A DNA stretch of 64,000 nt from Toxorhynchites rutilus septentrionalis (lineage: Eukaryota > Arthropoda > Insecta > Diptera > Culicidae): the NCBI RefSeq assembly GCF_029784135.1, contig NC_073744.1, forward strand, positions 83,659,035 to 83,723,034, read 5' to 3'. Shown in pieces: positions 21,690 through 34,470 of the stretch (position 1 is its first letter; every line of letters starts with the position of its first letter). The position numbers and the translations under genes are program-made. The notes under the pieces are model-generated. The model did not search any database. It was not told the DNA's origin and saw nothing but the letters and a program-made list of their open reading frames with translations.

Positions 21690-22225
21690 GATTGTATTTG
21701 TTTTTTATAGTTTACATGTTTTCGAGACCAAGAGGGCTGGATATTTTTTTATTTTGTCTTGAAAACTGACATAACATAACATATCTAAAAACAGAGATGT
21801 GATTTTTATCGGTTTTGAGTTATGGTTTTTCAAAGTTTAGATGTTTTGTTGCGGTAGCTCAATGGACAAAAATAGGAACATGGGAAAACCCAATTTTTTT
21901 CAGGTGTAATTTTTTGTCAAAGAAGACCAGCTAATTCAATTTAATTTGATATGTCGATCATCTGAATCGGTCCAGTAGTTCACGAGTTATGAATTAAAAA
22001 AAATCATTTTTGGATAGAAAGGGAAAATGATTTATCCATCCACTCTAAAATGGAAATGGCACCCTAAAGAAAAAAAAGAAAAAAATACGATAAGGAACAT
22101 AATTTTAACGGAAATTTGAGAACAACTATATCGGTTTGACATGCAATGGTTGAATAAAGACATTTCAATCGCTGAGATCCAGTCAATAAACGTACAAATA
22201 AATACAATCAACATGAGCACTACAT
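21690..22225. repeat. dispersed repeat, third copy, rearranged
   Basis: 21690-21845 matches the first part of the 2480-3310 family in reverse orientation. 21900-22225 matches the later part in forward orientation (GATATGTCGATCATCTGAAT, CTATATCGGTTTGACATGCA). An internal inversion or two independent insertions explain this. Confidence 0.55.
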
Positions 22226-22311
22226 CCGTATTCCGTCAAAGCTGAATTCTCGCGTAACTTTTGAAAAGGTCCTATGTAACATTCACATCAACTCGAAAAA
22301 AACGAAGTTAA

Positions 22312-23575
22312 CCCTCCTGTACTCGCGTGCAAAATCATAACACGTATACTCGCGCACGGTGTCACAGACCGAAAATTGAACTTCTCTGTAATGTTGTCAT
22401 TGTGTATTTTTCAGGCTTTATTGGCATTTATTTGAAGAGGGGGGTATTGTTAAATGAAAAAACTCCAAAAAATATGTTTTCTTCGTCTCTATTATGTTTC
22501 AATAGTTCATCTAATTCAGCCTCCTCAAAATAGAGTAATTTTTGATACTCCGACACAAATAACGAAATTCGAATTTTTCGCTGTTATTAATTAAAAGTAA
22601 GCAACTGAATATAATTCATGGAAGTGTAGAGAGCTGTAAAATAACATAAAAACGTATTAATCGATTGTGGTTTTATTGGAGTAAGAATCAGAACATAGCA
22701 TAACTGCATGCTCGAAACAAAATTTTTTTTTACATTTCATGCAGTTGTTGCGTGTTTTTCGGGTCTTTTATCGAAGAGAAGAAAGTATAACGACCTTCTA
22801 GATAATTACCAGATGATAAAGGTTATGTAATATAAAGTTTGCATATTTCTAATATACTTTGTCTCTGTTCTCTTGGTAAACTAAGAATTAATGCCTTTTT
22901 TAGATGGAGCATAAAAAATGATATAAAAGGATTTCTAGGAACTTCCTTTTCTTTTTCTTGTTTTCTTGTCGATATTGTCCATAATAAAAAAATATTCCCG
23001 AAATTGTAACTGTTAAAAATTACCATAAGCTATCGATTAGTTGATTTCAAATGAAGTTTACTGTTTACTATTCTTCCACAAGTGAAATTCTTTCACAAGT
23101 GTGTATATGTATGACTATTATATTTAGCGAATAACTATATGAAAGACCAACATTTATATTTTGCTTTTGAACGCAAAACGACAAATATATCGACGAATAG
23201 TTAATATATGGATCCGTTCAATCCAGTTACAAAAGGCACTGAAATCGAATAGGAATAGTCCGGTAATGATCTTATGCATTGTATTCAATATATATTTTAG
23301 GCCACTATACATATCATTCAACAATATTCTAGAATATGAAAAAAGGCACTTGTCCGAAAAAGTTACTCCTATACTCGCGTCGGTGTGTCAGACCGAAAGT
23401 GTTAAAAAAGTGGCACACGTCCCCTTTGTACCAACAAATGCGATACGCTAAACGATGACGAACGATGAATAATGAAGCTAGAGAGAATCGCAAAGTCGTA
23501 ATGTTGATATTTTCTGAGAAATTAACGAATTATTGATTTCTCGGTCTGACAGACCAATGCGCGAGTATAGGAGTG
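22312..23575 (-). mobile_element. piggyBac-like element of about 1.26 kb
   Basis: TTAA occurs at both borders (22308-22311 and 23576-23579). The ends are inverted: CCCTCCTGTACTCGCG on the left and CGCGAGTATAGGAGTG on the right, matching at 14 of 16 positions. A GGTCTGACAGACC-like palindrome follows each end. The TTAA target and the Cys-rich transposase tail inside point to piggyBac. It is too short for a full transposase (around 600 codons plus ends), so it is internally deleted. A further end-like block lies at 23363-23402. Confidence 0.7.
22657..23026 (-). pseudogene. piggyBac-like transposase C-terminal remnant
   Basis: At 22657-22780 the minus strand encodes NCMKCKKKFCFEHAVMLCSD and a TAA (22657-22659). 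This is a CxxC...C..H arrangement like the cysteine-rich tail of piggyBac transposases, preceded in a shifted frame by RYTFFSSIKDPKNTQ. Upstream, 22823-23026 reads FISFFMLHLKKALILSLPRE, which could be the hydrophobic stretch before that tail. No catalytic aspartates are present. The tail is the stronger evidence; the upstream part is a guess. Confidence 0.5.
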
Positions 23576-25061
23576 TTAAAGACCGGAACATTGTTCCGCG
23601 AATTGTTTCAAAAGGAATCGATCTTTATCACTACTTTTACCACTAGCAGCCAATAATACCTTTGAAAACCCAATCGTCACTGTTGTAATGTTTTTTTAGT
23701 TTGAAATTGAAGCCTCCGAGCGAGAAATGTTACATTGGACGTTTTGACTGACAGCTTTGTACATTGGACGAATCACGTTGCATAATGAAAATTTGAAAAT
23801 AACTACTGAACAACGATCCAAACACTTGCACTTCGTGCTAAAAGCAGATCTTTATTGTTATCACTCGTAGAATTGCACTAAAAACGGTATCTACACCCGA
23901 AAATAACAAAAACTCAAACTGTCCAAAGTGCAATTTCGTGTTGTTTTGATTGTGCTTTGTTACTTCGGACGTATCGAGCGTCAGAGGAAAGTGGCGTCCG
24001 AAGTAACAGTTGAGTACTTAAAATTAGAATCTGTACATTGGACATATTTTGTATCGGTGATAAAAACGTGCAAAGTATAGATACTTGAACGGTTGTTTTC
24101 GCCATGCATTCAATGATTGAGAGCTAATGGTGTGCAAATCGAGTTAATTGTTTACATTTGTTACTTAGGACCTTTTCAAAAGTTACGCGAGAATTCTGTA
24201 CGATCGACCTATGCACTGTTGAATCCATTTGATAACGATTCTGTTCGCGAAGTATAGTTATTCTTATACTTCAATGATAGAGTAACGAGTTTTCTTGTTG
24301 TTTCCAATTGTACCGACTAGATTACCGACGTGGTCCGGGAAGTGTTATTTTTATCATTGCTGTCTTGTTGCTATTTCCCCCGCTCCTTTCGACGCCAATC
24401 GGAACTTCAGTCCGTTACAGAGTAGTGCTCTGCACATTTTCTCGTCACGGTTAACCGATTTTATTTTATCTCGCTCATCCCGCCACAAACCTGTGTATCA
24501 CTTTTTGTGCCCTGGACGAAGTCCTTGTAAACATTTTTCAGCAGAGATGCAGGGAGAGACACTTCATGCCAGCCAGAGTGAGCAATAACAATCTTGTTCA
24601 AGTGGCCCGGGGCTTGAACCAGATGGTGAATTGTTGTAGCACTATCTCGCGCTTCGGTTCATTTCATATCATTATAATTGATCGTAATGGTATTACGGAA
24701 AGTTTCTAGCAATTAAAGTATCTTGAGGAAATCTATGATTATCCTATTTCAACAGAAAACTCGCGGCTGTTCATTAGACAAAAAAAAACAAATAAAACCA
24801 AACGGTCGAGTACCAAATATGGCGTTTTAGTTTCAGTTTTAAAGTATATACTCACACATTTCCGAAGTGCCAGAAAAAATATTCAGATAAGAAAATCAAA
24901 AACAAAGTATTTTTTGTTGAGTTTATATTCAAATAACTCAGCTACGTAAAGTATCAATGAGCCGTTTTCATGAATCAAGAAAAGTCCGTGTGAAAGCAAA
25001 TGTTTTTGAAACCACTATAATTTTTTCGAAAAGTGCTGTAATAATGACAATAATCTTCGCT
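23576..25061. other. no recognised gene; repeated ACATTGGAC words and one hairpin
   Basis: TACATTGGAC-type words occur at about 23730, 23760 and 24030, with the hairpin at 23958-24008 between them. The rest is AT-rich with chance frames only. Confidence 0.45.
23958..24008. repeat. 13-bp inverted repeat hairpin
   Basis: GTTACTTCGGACG at the left is perfectly inverted as CGTCCGAAGTAAC at the right, around a loop of about 25 bases. No target duplication or conserved neighbour was found. Confidence 0.6.
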
Positions 25062-26117
25062 TCTATATATATAAAAATGGATTTCTGTCTGTCTGTCTGA
25101 TTCTTATGGACTCGGAAACTACTGAACCGACCGACATGAAAATTGGTATGTAGGGGTTTTTGGGGTCGGAGAAGGTTTTCATGATAGTTTGAGACCCCTC
25201 CCCCTCTTTAAGCCATATAAATGAAACACAAATTTCTGCATTACTCGAGAAATAATCAAGCAAATGGAACCAAATTTAGCATTTGGAGGTTTTAGGGTGC
25301 AATAAATGTTTCTATGGTGGCTAGACACTCAACCCCCCTCTTAAAGGGGAAGCTGCCATACAAATGAAGCATACATTTCCGCATAATTCAAGAACTAATC
25401 AAGCAAACGGAACTAAATTTGGCATGTGGAGGTTTTATGGGGGAGAAACAATCCTAAGGTGGTTCAACACTCCTCCCCCTCTCTAAGGAGGTCTCCCATA
25501 AAATGGAACACAAATTTCTGCATAACTCGAGAACTAATCAAGCAATCGAAACCAAAGTTGGCATGTGGAGGTTTTAGGTTGCAATAAATGTTTCTATGGT
25601 GATTCGACACTCCTACCAACCTCCCCCCCTCCCTCTTAGGGTGGGCTGTCATACAAATGAAAAACAAATTTCTGCATTACTCGAAAACTAATCAAGCAAA
25701 TGGAGCCAAATTCGACATGTGAAGATTTCAGGGGGTAAGAAACGTTTCTATGGTGAAGACACTCCTCCTCTCTCTCTAAGGGAAAAAGAGGGGAGAGGTC
25801 TGTCTTCATTGTATCATATTTTCTATATCAAACATTTATTCCATGTAACGGAGAAACATGTTATTTGCAAGTGGTTGAAAAATCTTGAACGAGAATCGTG
25901 TCTGAAAATAATCTGATATTATAATGATGAGTTTTGGTAGGAGTACTAGGAATTGTTTTTACTAAAAGGTAAATTCAACGGGGTCGATTTGAAGATCTAT
26001 CAATGAATAGTTCTGCGATTGGACTCATGAACTTGCGCTTAGTTAGAAAACGTGAATGTTTGAAGGTATTGATAACAAAAAAAAATTGGGCGAGACGAAG
26101 TTTGCCGGGTCAGCTAG
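25062..26117 (+). mobile_element. complete non-autonomous Helitron, 1056 bp
   Basis: The 5' end TCTATATATATAAAAATGG is followed by a CTGTCTGTCTGATTC run, and the 3' end is GTTTGCCGGGTCAGCTAG followed by T. These are typical insect Helitron termini, and no inverted repeats or target duplication are expected. The interior holds about four imperfect 140-150-bp tandem units, each with CATACAAATGAAACACAAAT and a C-rich tract, and a unique 3' body. It lacks any Rep/helicase frame, so it would depend on an autonomous relative. Confidence 0.8.
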
Positions 26118-27317
26118 TTATACAATAAAACTACAACAAAAATCTAAATAAAATATTTTGTGAGGCTTCTTGTTTTGGAGTTTTCCGTTGAGATGAAAAC
26201 ATTCATAACCATCGATACACGATGCCATTTTCGAAAAGAAACTTGTTCCGACTTGAATGCTTGGAGCTTGTCACTCATAATACATTCAAGGCGTATTATT
26301 TGGCATAGAAGCCTCAACTAAGTACTTATAAAAATTTTGAAGTTCCTCTAGGAACGCTTGTGTCAAATAATAATAAGAAGATGAAACATAGGTACATTCA
26401 ATAATAATTGGATTAATAAAATTAAAAATATAAAGCGTGATAAAATCGAAGAATAAAAAGTCCACACTCACACTAGAAAGTGTATAGATTTTAAAAATCA
26501 AAACTCGAAAAAATAGGCCCGCTGAATAGAGAAGATTATTGACAATATAACTCTGGAGCCAATCCATTTAGCAAGAGATGGAAACGACAATTTTTTTAGA
26601 GCTATTTTCTTTTTTCAGTTCCGAGTTCAAATTCAATTGCTATGTAAAACATGTGTGTACATGCAAGGAAAATGTGTTAAACGGGTTATTCCGATTCTGT
26701 GTGGAAAAAGCAACAATGTCCTATCAACGTTTGAATTCTTTTCGTGATCCAACACAAAAAATGTATTCTAACAATCCTCAAATACTGCTGTAACCAAAAT
26801 TCATTATAACATAACAATCGAAATATGCAATCAATTGAAGGATTATTCAAAACGATAAGATTCATATTTTATGGGACAGTTTAAATGTACTGTTTCAAAA
26901 ACATAAAAATCTACATTATTTGAGAATATTTATTCCAGACAACTATTCCACGGAATGAATACTCATAAGAATGCGACCAAAAATGAACGAATGCAAATTA
27001 AAAGAAAACTTAAGAAAACCAATGACAATACAACAAAATAATGAAAAAAAACCCAAATTTTGTATAAACTTTCCTTAAACCAAACAACCCGTTCTCGAGC
27101 GGGAACACACCTGGATTTTATTTATGAAAATTGAAATAGATCATTTCATATTTCGAGTCATTTTAACCATATAGAATTTTACAATTACACTTGTGCTAAA
27201 TTTTTCAAAATACACGATCGGTCATTAATATGAAATTTCACGAAGCAACCAACTTTAAAGTTCCAAATTTAAATTTGATTTGCTAGAATTATTCGTATCA
27301 CTCACCTTACTTGCAAT
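26118..27317. other. AT-rich DNA, no recognised gene
   Basis: Only 26266-26330 stands out: it repeats the block at 8388-8450. Frames up to 93 codons are AT-rich, show no motif and are probably chance. Confidence 0.4.
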
Positions 27318-27600
27318 ACAAAAATGCTCCCGACTTACATATATTTGCAATGCTGATTTCCCCTCGGGCAACTTGGTTTAGATGTCTCTGTTAGGGAACA
27401 CATTTCGGTAGGAACAAAAGTTCCCCCTACTTTCATGTATTTCCAATGTCGATTTTCCCCCAGACAGCTTGGTTTAGATGTCTCTGTTAGGGAACACATA
27501 TCGGTGGGAGCAAAAGCTCCCCTACTTTTAAGTATTTGCAATGCCGATTTCCCCTAGGCAGCTTGGTGTTGATGTCTCTGTTAGGGACCCGCCGCTTGTG
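27318..27600. repeat. minisatellite, three units of about 96 bp
   Basis: Each unit contains TGATTTCCCC-like, AGCTTGGTTTAGATGTCTCT, GTTAGGGAACACAT and AAAAGCTCCCCTAC-like words; units start near 27345, 27440 and 27536. Because 96 is divisible by three, the minus strand stays open for 68 codons with a 32-residue repeat (TEMCSLTETSKPSC). I read this as a by-product of unit length, not a gene. Confidence 0.75.
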
Positions 27601-27639
27601 TCGTAAATTTCGACCAATTAGAAGTGGGAATTTCCGTTA

Positions 27640-27874
27640 GGATAGGGGTTGATATTTTTCAATTATTCGATAGTTAGCTACACGATATATATTATTTTAT
27701 CCAAGGTGAAAAATTGTTATGGAGTGCCGAAATCGTTTGATGCAAAAATTTCATCAATCCATCATGAAATGACTGAGCAATAAGCGTTTGAAATTAGATA
27801 TTTTTCACGATGCGATCGATTTTCATTTTTCAATTTGTACCCCCATATGTTCCCGAAAGACGTAATCCTACGTC
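27640..27874 (+). repeat. end segment of the GACGTAG-palindrome repeat family
   Basis: This 235-bp segment matches 39110-39357 (GATGCAAAAA..TTT, TGAGCAATAAGCGTT-like, CCCCNTAT) and ends with GACGTAATCCTACGTC at 27859-27874 followed by AA. The opposite end was not found. Confidence 0.6.
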
Positions 27875-29608
27875 AAATAATATACATTACTGTATTTCAT
27901 ACGAAAAGAAAGTAACAATCCCATAGTCACTGTTTGATCTCGAAATACGTACTGCATTAATAAAAAATAGTCGCCTAAGCCATTCTAAGGGAAAATAGCA
28001 AAAATTCCCATCGTGATGTTTTCTTACTATGGAGCATGTGAGAACCCATAAATTGAACAACATTATTGAGCTGTTGAAACGGTAAATTTTCCCCTCACAG
28101 TCACGACAGATTTTCTGCAACGAATCAGGAGCTGTGAAACAAAAGATATGTGCAATCCCCAAGCGTGAACGTCCTTTCTTATCTAAATTCAATTTAATGC
28201 CAAATTGACATTTCATTGTGGAAAACAGTCAACCTGTAGAAAGCAAGTGAGAGAAGATTAATTCCAAATCCCCGAAGCGATCGTCGGAAAAGTAGTATTC
28301 CATTTACGTATCTCTTTTTCGCCAAACAAACGTCCAACAATACGTAAGCTTAAGCGAACTTTTTTTGCTATCCTTCTTTTCGATTTTTCTCGTCATTCTT
28401 TATTTTCCGGTCGTTGCTTGCTCAGTATCTCGACGTTGGCGAGATATTTCTTTCCGACCCGAAGCTATTTCTAGTTTAAAGCCTTTCCATACTCATTCAT
28501 ACGGGCCGACAACGCTCTTGGTTATTGGTCAACACAGAAGTCCTGCTTCCAGGAAAGGATAGCTTTTTTTTCACTGGTTCTGAAGTGAGACAATATATTG
28601 TTGTTCACAGATAGATAATGCTTCAAGTGGCAACTTATTGTGACAAATGTAGCCCAAATGGAGTATTAGATAAGAAGGACATCGTTCCATGAAATGACTC
28701 TAAGCTAAACGGATTATTTTATTGTTACCTTGCTTTCATTTCAGCTTTCATCGTCTCTGCGATGTTATATGAAGCGTTTACTACAAGGATATGAAAGACA
28801 AAATTATTCGTCACGGAAGAAAAGGATAAATAAATCTTCATAATTTCGAACATCATAGTTGATTTGAATTCAATTGTTTTTCGACCCAACTTCAACCAAA
28901 ATGGCCAAATGGCTAAATTGATTGCCATTTATATTACAGCTGAAAATCCAAACCACCCTAAATATCAAATATACGAATTGGATAAGAAACGTATTACAGT
29001 GAAATTGTGAACAAAATAATTGAAAATTTACTCATACAATAAAATAGCAGCTCAATAGAAGTAACTTGAAAAAAAAGAAACGAGATGGACGCCTTCTTTC
29101 TTCTGTAATTGAATAAATATCAATGCAATACCATATACTTACCAGTACTGTAAATTCTACTAGTTATTCTATTTTAATTTAGTTATTTGGGTCTATCTCA
29201 GTTCTATAAATTTTGTGGTTAGTGTTGTTTTCAATCTTGTATTGTTTGTCCAATATTGTTTTCGGTCGAAGGGATTCTCTGCGGTAATTTTCATAAGAAT
29301 TGATACCATATTTTCGACAACTTTTTTTCAGAAAGAGAAGCGGAAGTGAAGAATAAAACGATGATTCTTACAGTTCCAATCAAATTCAATGATTCTGCCG
29401 GATGAAGAGTAAGTATCAAGTTGTGATCACCTCCGTTGTCATAAACTAAGATTTTTTCCGTTCTATTTAAGATTTTGTAAAAGCTTCCGTTTCACCAAAG
29501 AGGCCTTCAATAATATTCTTCTTCAAATTGAGAACAAAATTCAGGCACCAATTAGAAACGGGCTATCAGCAAGAGGAAAACTAGCTGATGTGCTTCCTTT
29601 TTTTCGGT
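27875..29608. other. AT-rich DNA, no recognised gene
   Basis: Frames up to 109 codons show no motif on either strand. No match to the other repeats in the window was seen. Confidence 0.4.
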
Positions 29609-29700
29609 AGTGGAGGCGATCTGACGTATTGATAATATCCGTACCGCTAACGTTAAAGGTCACGAGTTCAATTCTGACATCCTCGATAACTGATGTCCAA
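29609..29700 (+). mobile_element. truncated tRNA-derived SINE
   Basis: TGGAGGCGATCTGACGTATT, then GGTCACGAGTTCAATTCTGA, matches the 5' half of the SINE at 54460-54611 with several substitutions, including a damaged A box. The 3' body and A tail are missing. Confidence 0.7.
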
Positions 29701-29904
29701 GAAACGTAAGCACGGTGTAAACAACATTCCGATGGAAGAACAATATTGAATAAATGATACCAATGAATTAATTCGTTTGAATAGTATAAATTAAGGACAA
29801 AGACATTTACTTAATTTTTTTATGATCAGAAAATAATATATCGAATAAAATCAACAAATTGAATAATATAAAATATCGAATCAAAAGCTGGAAGCTGACT
29901 ACGA

Positions 29905-31085
29905 CAACTGTGTATCTTGTTCTTTCCGTGCGTATGTATTTGGAATCCAAAACGAGGTCAAGGCAAATCCCTTCTCTTTCTGGCGATTTTTCAAGAGTCG
30001 GAAAAACGCACAATCGATTCCGTCGGTAATGTTCTTCGATCAAAGGAACAGTGACGATAGCTCGAGCTCTTCGCTTCTTTTTTCAAATCCGTCTATAATG
30101 CTGATTCCCCGCCTGACTCCCAGGAATTGTTGAATTCATTACCGTCGTATAATATAAACTTTCCGTGTACAGCTTTCACGGTAGCAGACATTGTCAGTGC
30201 ATTGAACTCTGTCGACCCAGCCAAAGGTCACGGACCAGATAGATTATCTCCCGTATTCATTCGACGATGTGGTGATGTGCTAGGACCATCTGTTTGCCAT
30301 CTATTTAACTTGTCGCTGACGGAAGCGGTTTTCCCGGATGCCTGGAATCTCTGGGGTAACACCTATCCACAAATCCGGAAACATTCATGACGTTAAAAAT
30401 TACCGATCTATTTCAATTCTTTGCTGTTTGGCCAAGATACTCGAGCTACTAATCCACGACAAAATGTATTCTGCTGCTGAACCCATAATATCTCGGTATC
30501 AACATGGCTTCGTGAAAAACTGCTCCACTGTTTCAAACCTGATGGTCTACACGAGCCTGCTGAACTCTAGCTTGGATAAGCGCTGTCAAGTTGATAGCAT
30601 ATTCGTGGATTTCACTAAAGCCTTCGACAAGGTACCTCATGAACTAGCACTGAAAAAACTCGACAAACTTGGATTCCCAAGTTGGCTCATCATGTGGCTG
30701 CGAAGTCTTCAAAGTCGAGCTGCTTCGCTACACCATCTGGTGTACCACAAGGTAGTCACCTCGGACCGTTGATTTTCATTCTGTTTGTGAACGACTTGGG
30801 CCATCATCTTAATTCGCATGATCTTATGTACGCTGATGACCTAAAGATCTATCGAGTAATCAGCTCACCGGTCGATTGTGCCGCTATGCAACATGAGATT
30901 GACACCGTGGCGAATTGGTGCACATCAAATGGCATGGAAATGAACGCAACGAAATGCAAAATAATTTCCTTCAAAAAATCTCGGACACAGCTGAATTTTA
31001 ATTACGAAGTGAACAGCAGCAGAATGGACCGTGTCACATCGATCAAAGATTTAGGGGTAACAATGGACAGCAAACTAGAAAAGGA
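29905..31085 (+). pseudogene. CR1/Jockey-type reverse transcriptase fragment
   Basis: Frames at 29905-30126, 30127-30390, 30338-30772 and 30682-31085 together give one reverse transcriptase broken by frameshifts. In order they read FWRFFKSRKNAQSIPSV (pre-RT linker), PAKGHGPDRLSPVFIRRCG, DVKNYRSISILCCLAKILE, VDFTKAFDKVPHELALKKLD (palm A), SGVPQGSHLGPLIFILFVND, LMYADDLKIY (catalytic box) and TSIKDLGVTMDSKLE. It lacks the endonuclease and the RT C-terminus. It is a different subfamily from the neighbouring 31-36 kb element. No 3' tail is visible, so both ends were lost. Confidence 0.85.
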
Positions 31086-31183
31086 TAAGGCAAATATTAT
31101 AAGAGTTTTCAGTCTGTGCAGCATTATAGCTGGAGACGTAGTAAATAAAAAAAAGAGTTTGAATTAAATTAATAAACTACAAT

Positions 31184-31245
31184 TACACTATGTCCAACTT
31201 CTATAAGACCACCCTGATTCTATTCCGTTGCAACACAAAGAGTTA
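31184..31245 (+). repeat. solitary Tc3-like terminal repeat
   Basis: TACACTATGTCCAACTTCTATAAGACCACC resembles the Tc3 terminus and the two ends of the split element at 36392 and 39675 (core TTCTATAAGACCA). No coding sequence of that element follows here. Confidence 0.6.
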
Positions 31246-31388
31246 GAATTTCAACCAGATACATTCATACATTGTTGAATGCTTAGAATATTTGTTTATT
31301 CATTACTATCAACAGGCCTGAACATGAGTGCCCTAATGATACCTAATAAATTAATAACTTAAAATACTTAATCTACTTAAAACTATGC

Positions 31389-34240
31389 CTAACTGGAAAG
31401 AGCGGTCAAGAATGCCTTTCTTAAACTGGCGCGAGATAAGTGAAAGTCATAAGATAAGTAACAGCGGTTAAATACACGAGACATACTCGATACGGGTTCG
31501 TTGTAACCGTAGTTTGTGCGAGAGTGAGGAAGGCAGAGAAATGTATGTGAACGCAGGATACGAGGGCGTATATTAAAATCGATCGACTAAAGAAGATCAG
31601 CACAATCGATTTTCGAGGAAATTAGATCGGATATAAAAGTTGCCTTCGCTACATCTCTACGTAAGCTCAACAAATCGAGTCCGATCAATTTACAACGATC
31701 CTCATAGCTGGGTAAGTTCGAAGGATCGCTCCAGGGCAAGTTGCGTAGGGCGAAACGGACGAATTTCCGCTGGATCACCTCAATTCGCTGGACACTATTT
31801 TGGTAGTAGGGAGACCATACTATGCACGCATATTCAAGATGAGAGCGCACTAAAGCACAATAAAGAGCTTTGATACAATGTGGGTCTTTGAATTGCTTTG
31901 TGATGCGAAAAATGAAACCTAACATCCTAGATGCCTTGGTGGTGATGTATGAGATATGGTCGTTGAACGTTAGCTTTGAGTCTAAGACGATACCAAGATC
32001 CTTGATAGTTACAACACGTTTCAAAGAGATATTGCGTATTTTATACGAAAATGTTACAGGCGATCGTTTCCGCGTGAACGATATGACTGAACACTTTGCT
32101 GGATTTGAAACCATTCTATTGGTTTCGCACCAATCAGAGAAAATATCGAGTTGTTGCTGTAGGAATATCGCATCATCGACACTATTCACAGTGTAGAACA
32201 AATTGAAATCGTCCGCATATGCAAGTTTGGGACACTTTAGACAAAGATTAATATTATTGTGGTAAAGCAGGAATATACAAGGACCGAGATGACTTCCTTG
32301 AGGTACGCCCGATGTCACCCGAAAAGGAGATGAAACGGTATCGCCGATTTTCACTGACATCACACGATCAGTCAGATATGAGTGTAACCAGTTCAAAAGA
32401 AAACTATGGAAACCTAGACGATGGAGTTTGGCGACAACGATATCGTGATTGATTTTGTCGAACGCGGCCGAAAAATCTGTATAAACAGCATCGATCTGGT
32501 TACGAGACTGCAGAGAGCGGGCGATGAACGATGTGTACAGCACCAGATTCGTAGAAGTAGACCTTCTGGGCACGAAACCGTGTTGTTGGTCGGAGATGTA
32601 ACTACTGCAGGCGTGTGTGATGAAATTCAAAACTATTATCTCAAATAGTTTGGAGATAGAACAAAGGCAAGCGATACCTCTATAATTTTTGACGTCCTTT
32701 TTGCTGCCTTTTTTAAAAACGGGGTAAACGAATGAATTTTTCCATGCCTTCGGGAAAACTCCACAGCGTAGTGAGCGACTGAACAATAGACTTAGCGGTG
32801 AAGAGAGTATGCTTGAACACTTTTTCAATACGATAGAAGGGATGCCATCTGGTCCAGGATTCGAAGATCTCTTAAGATCCAAACACGCAAGTTGTACTTT
32901 GCTGGAACTTATAGCAGGATTAATACAGATAGCAGGTAGACAAGGTACACTACTGGCGGTTTCATAAATTTGCTCATTGTGAAGTCTTTCGCTAACGAAA
33001 ACGCTACTTAATTGTTCTCGGAATAGCTCACATATGCTTATTTTGTTTGAAGCATCCACATTGTTGCGTGTCATTATGGTTGGTAGTCCTGACTCCTTCC
33101 TCTGTACATCAACAAATCTCCAAAATTCTTGTGGGTTCTTTTTCAGATTACTCTGAACACGGTCCAGATGAGCTCCAAATAGCGCTCTGTTCAATTGTTT
33201 ATAGTCTTTGTTGATTTCTGAGTAACGGGATTTCCAAAAAGCACAACGGAGATTGGAAAATTTCCTCAAGGTAGAACGTTTTTCCCTCTTCAAACGTTTC
33301 AAAAGATGATTAGACCATGGCGGATAACGTTGCAGGCTGTTTTCTTGGGGACAAATCGATCAATCGCATAGAGAATATCATTAGATAAAGACTGCGTGGC
33401 TACCTCTATATCGCTGTCAATCAGAATGTCGTCCCAGTTGATACTTGTGAAGAAACGATTCATTGATGAAAAATTCGCTTTACGATAATTGTAGTAAGTA
33501 GATTCGAGCAACGAAACAAGAAGCGGAGGATGATGACGACATATTTTAACTGAAGCGGAAGGAGCTTTGATCACCGTTGTTTTGTGAACCATTTCTGAAT
33601 TGGTGAAACATAGGTCGAGCATACGATTATTATCGTTGAGGATTCCGTTCATTTGAAACAAACCGGCAACATTAAAACTGTCTAGTAAACGTTCGATTAA
33701 ACAGTTCATAAATGAGCGTGAAGAAAATGGATACAAGTGTTTACTCGTACTCTGAGTCCACCGAATACCGGACAAATTGAAATCACCAAGTAAAAGAATG
33801 TTGTCAGTCAGTGACTTTCGATTTGTTATCCAATTGAGCGAGGAGATGTGCGAATCTATTACAGTTGAGTCGTTTATGCGATCTGGAGGTATGTATGCAA
33901 TGCCAATATAAGTGGTGTGGCTATAGAACGACACGGCAACCCAAATTTGCTCAACAGTACAGCCGTCAGGAGGAAGCAACTCTCGTGATATGAATTTCGA
34001 ATTTATGGCCAGTAAAACTCCGCCACCAGTGGTCTTCGTACTATTTTCAACGGATCGATCTGAACGATATACTGTGTACGGGGAACCAAACAATTGTTGC
34101 GACAACGTATTACTATTGAGCCATGTTTCGGTGAAAGCATAGACATCATATGACGCATCAGAACATGCTAGATAATATTCGTTGATCGAAGTGTTCATTC
34201 CGCCAACATTTTGGTAGTATATAATTATGTCGTGGCTCGA
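31389..34240 (-). pseudogene. CR1-like ORF2: AP endonuclease and reverse transcriptase
   Basis: The first part (34240-33320) holds IIIYYQNVGGM, FTETWLNS (catalytic Glu), YIPPDR, LLLGDFNLSG, RMLDLCFTN and HHPPLLVSL, the complete AP endonuclease set. One frameshift near 33320-33340 leads into a 571-codon frame with SSNPGPDGIPSIVLKKCS, VKNYRGIACLCSISKLFEI, YTDFSAAFDKINHDIVVAKL, SGVPQGSHLGPCIF and KLAYADDFNLFY. The frame then runs through the thumb to a TAG near 31584 and continues in frame to a final TAG at 31389-31391. The enzyme nicks target DNA and reverse transcribes its own RNA there. Only two disabling lesions are visible, so the copy is fairly recent. Confidence 0.9.
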
Positions 34241-34470
34241 GTCACAGTGGGTGAGGGAGCTTTGTATAAAAAAGCGGCTTGTGTTGTTTGGGAACTGCTT
34301 TGATGATCAACTGACTCAAGTTGTAGGTCATCAGGTGGCAGCAGTTGAACTGCTTCCGCTGATGGTTTCCGATTAGAAAATGGAGATATAGACACACCTT
34401 CAGGCCAAAAATCAATGGATAAAATCAGTCTAACGATTGTCTCTGGAACACTTATTGTGAATGAAATAAA

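Noticed and set aside
24295..24588. 97-codon plus-strand frame in a slightly GC-richer patch
   Set aside because: No recognised motif; Ser/His-rich composition looks like chance translation.
27335..27541. 68-codon minus-strand frame with a 32-residue repeat (TEMCSLTETSKPSC)
   Set aside because: It is a translation of a 96-bp minisatellite whose length is a multiple of three; no start context or homology.
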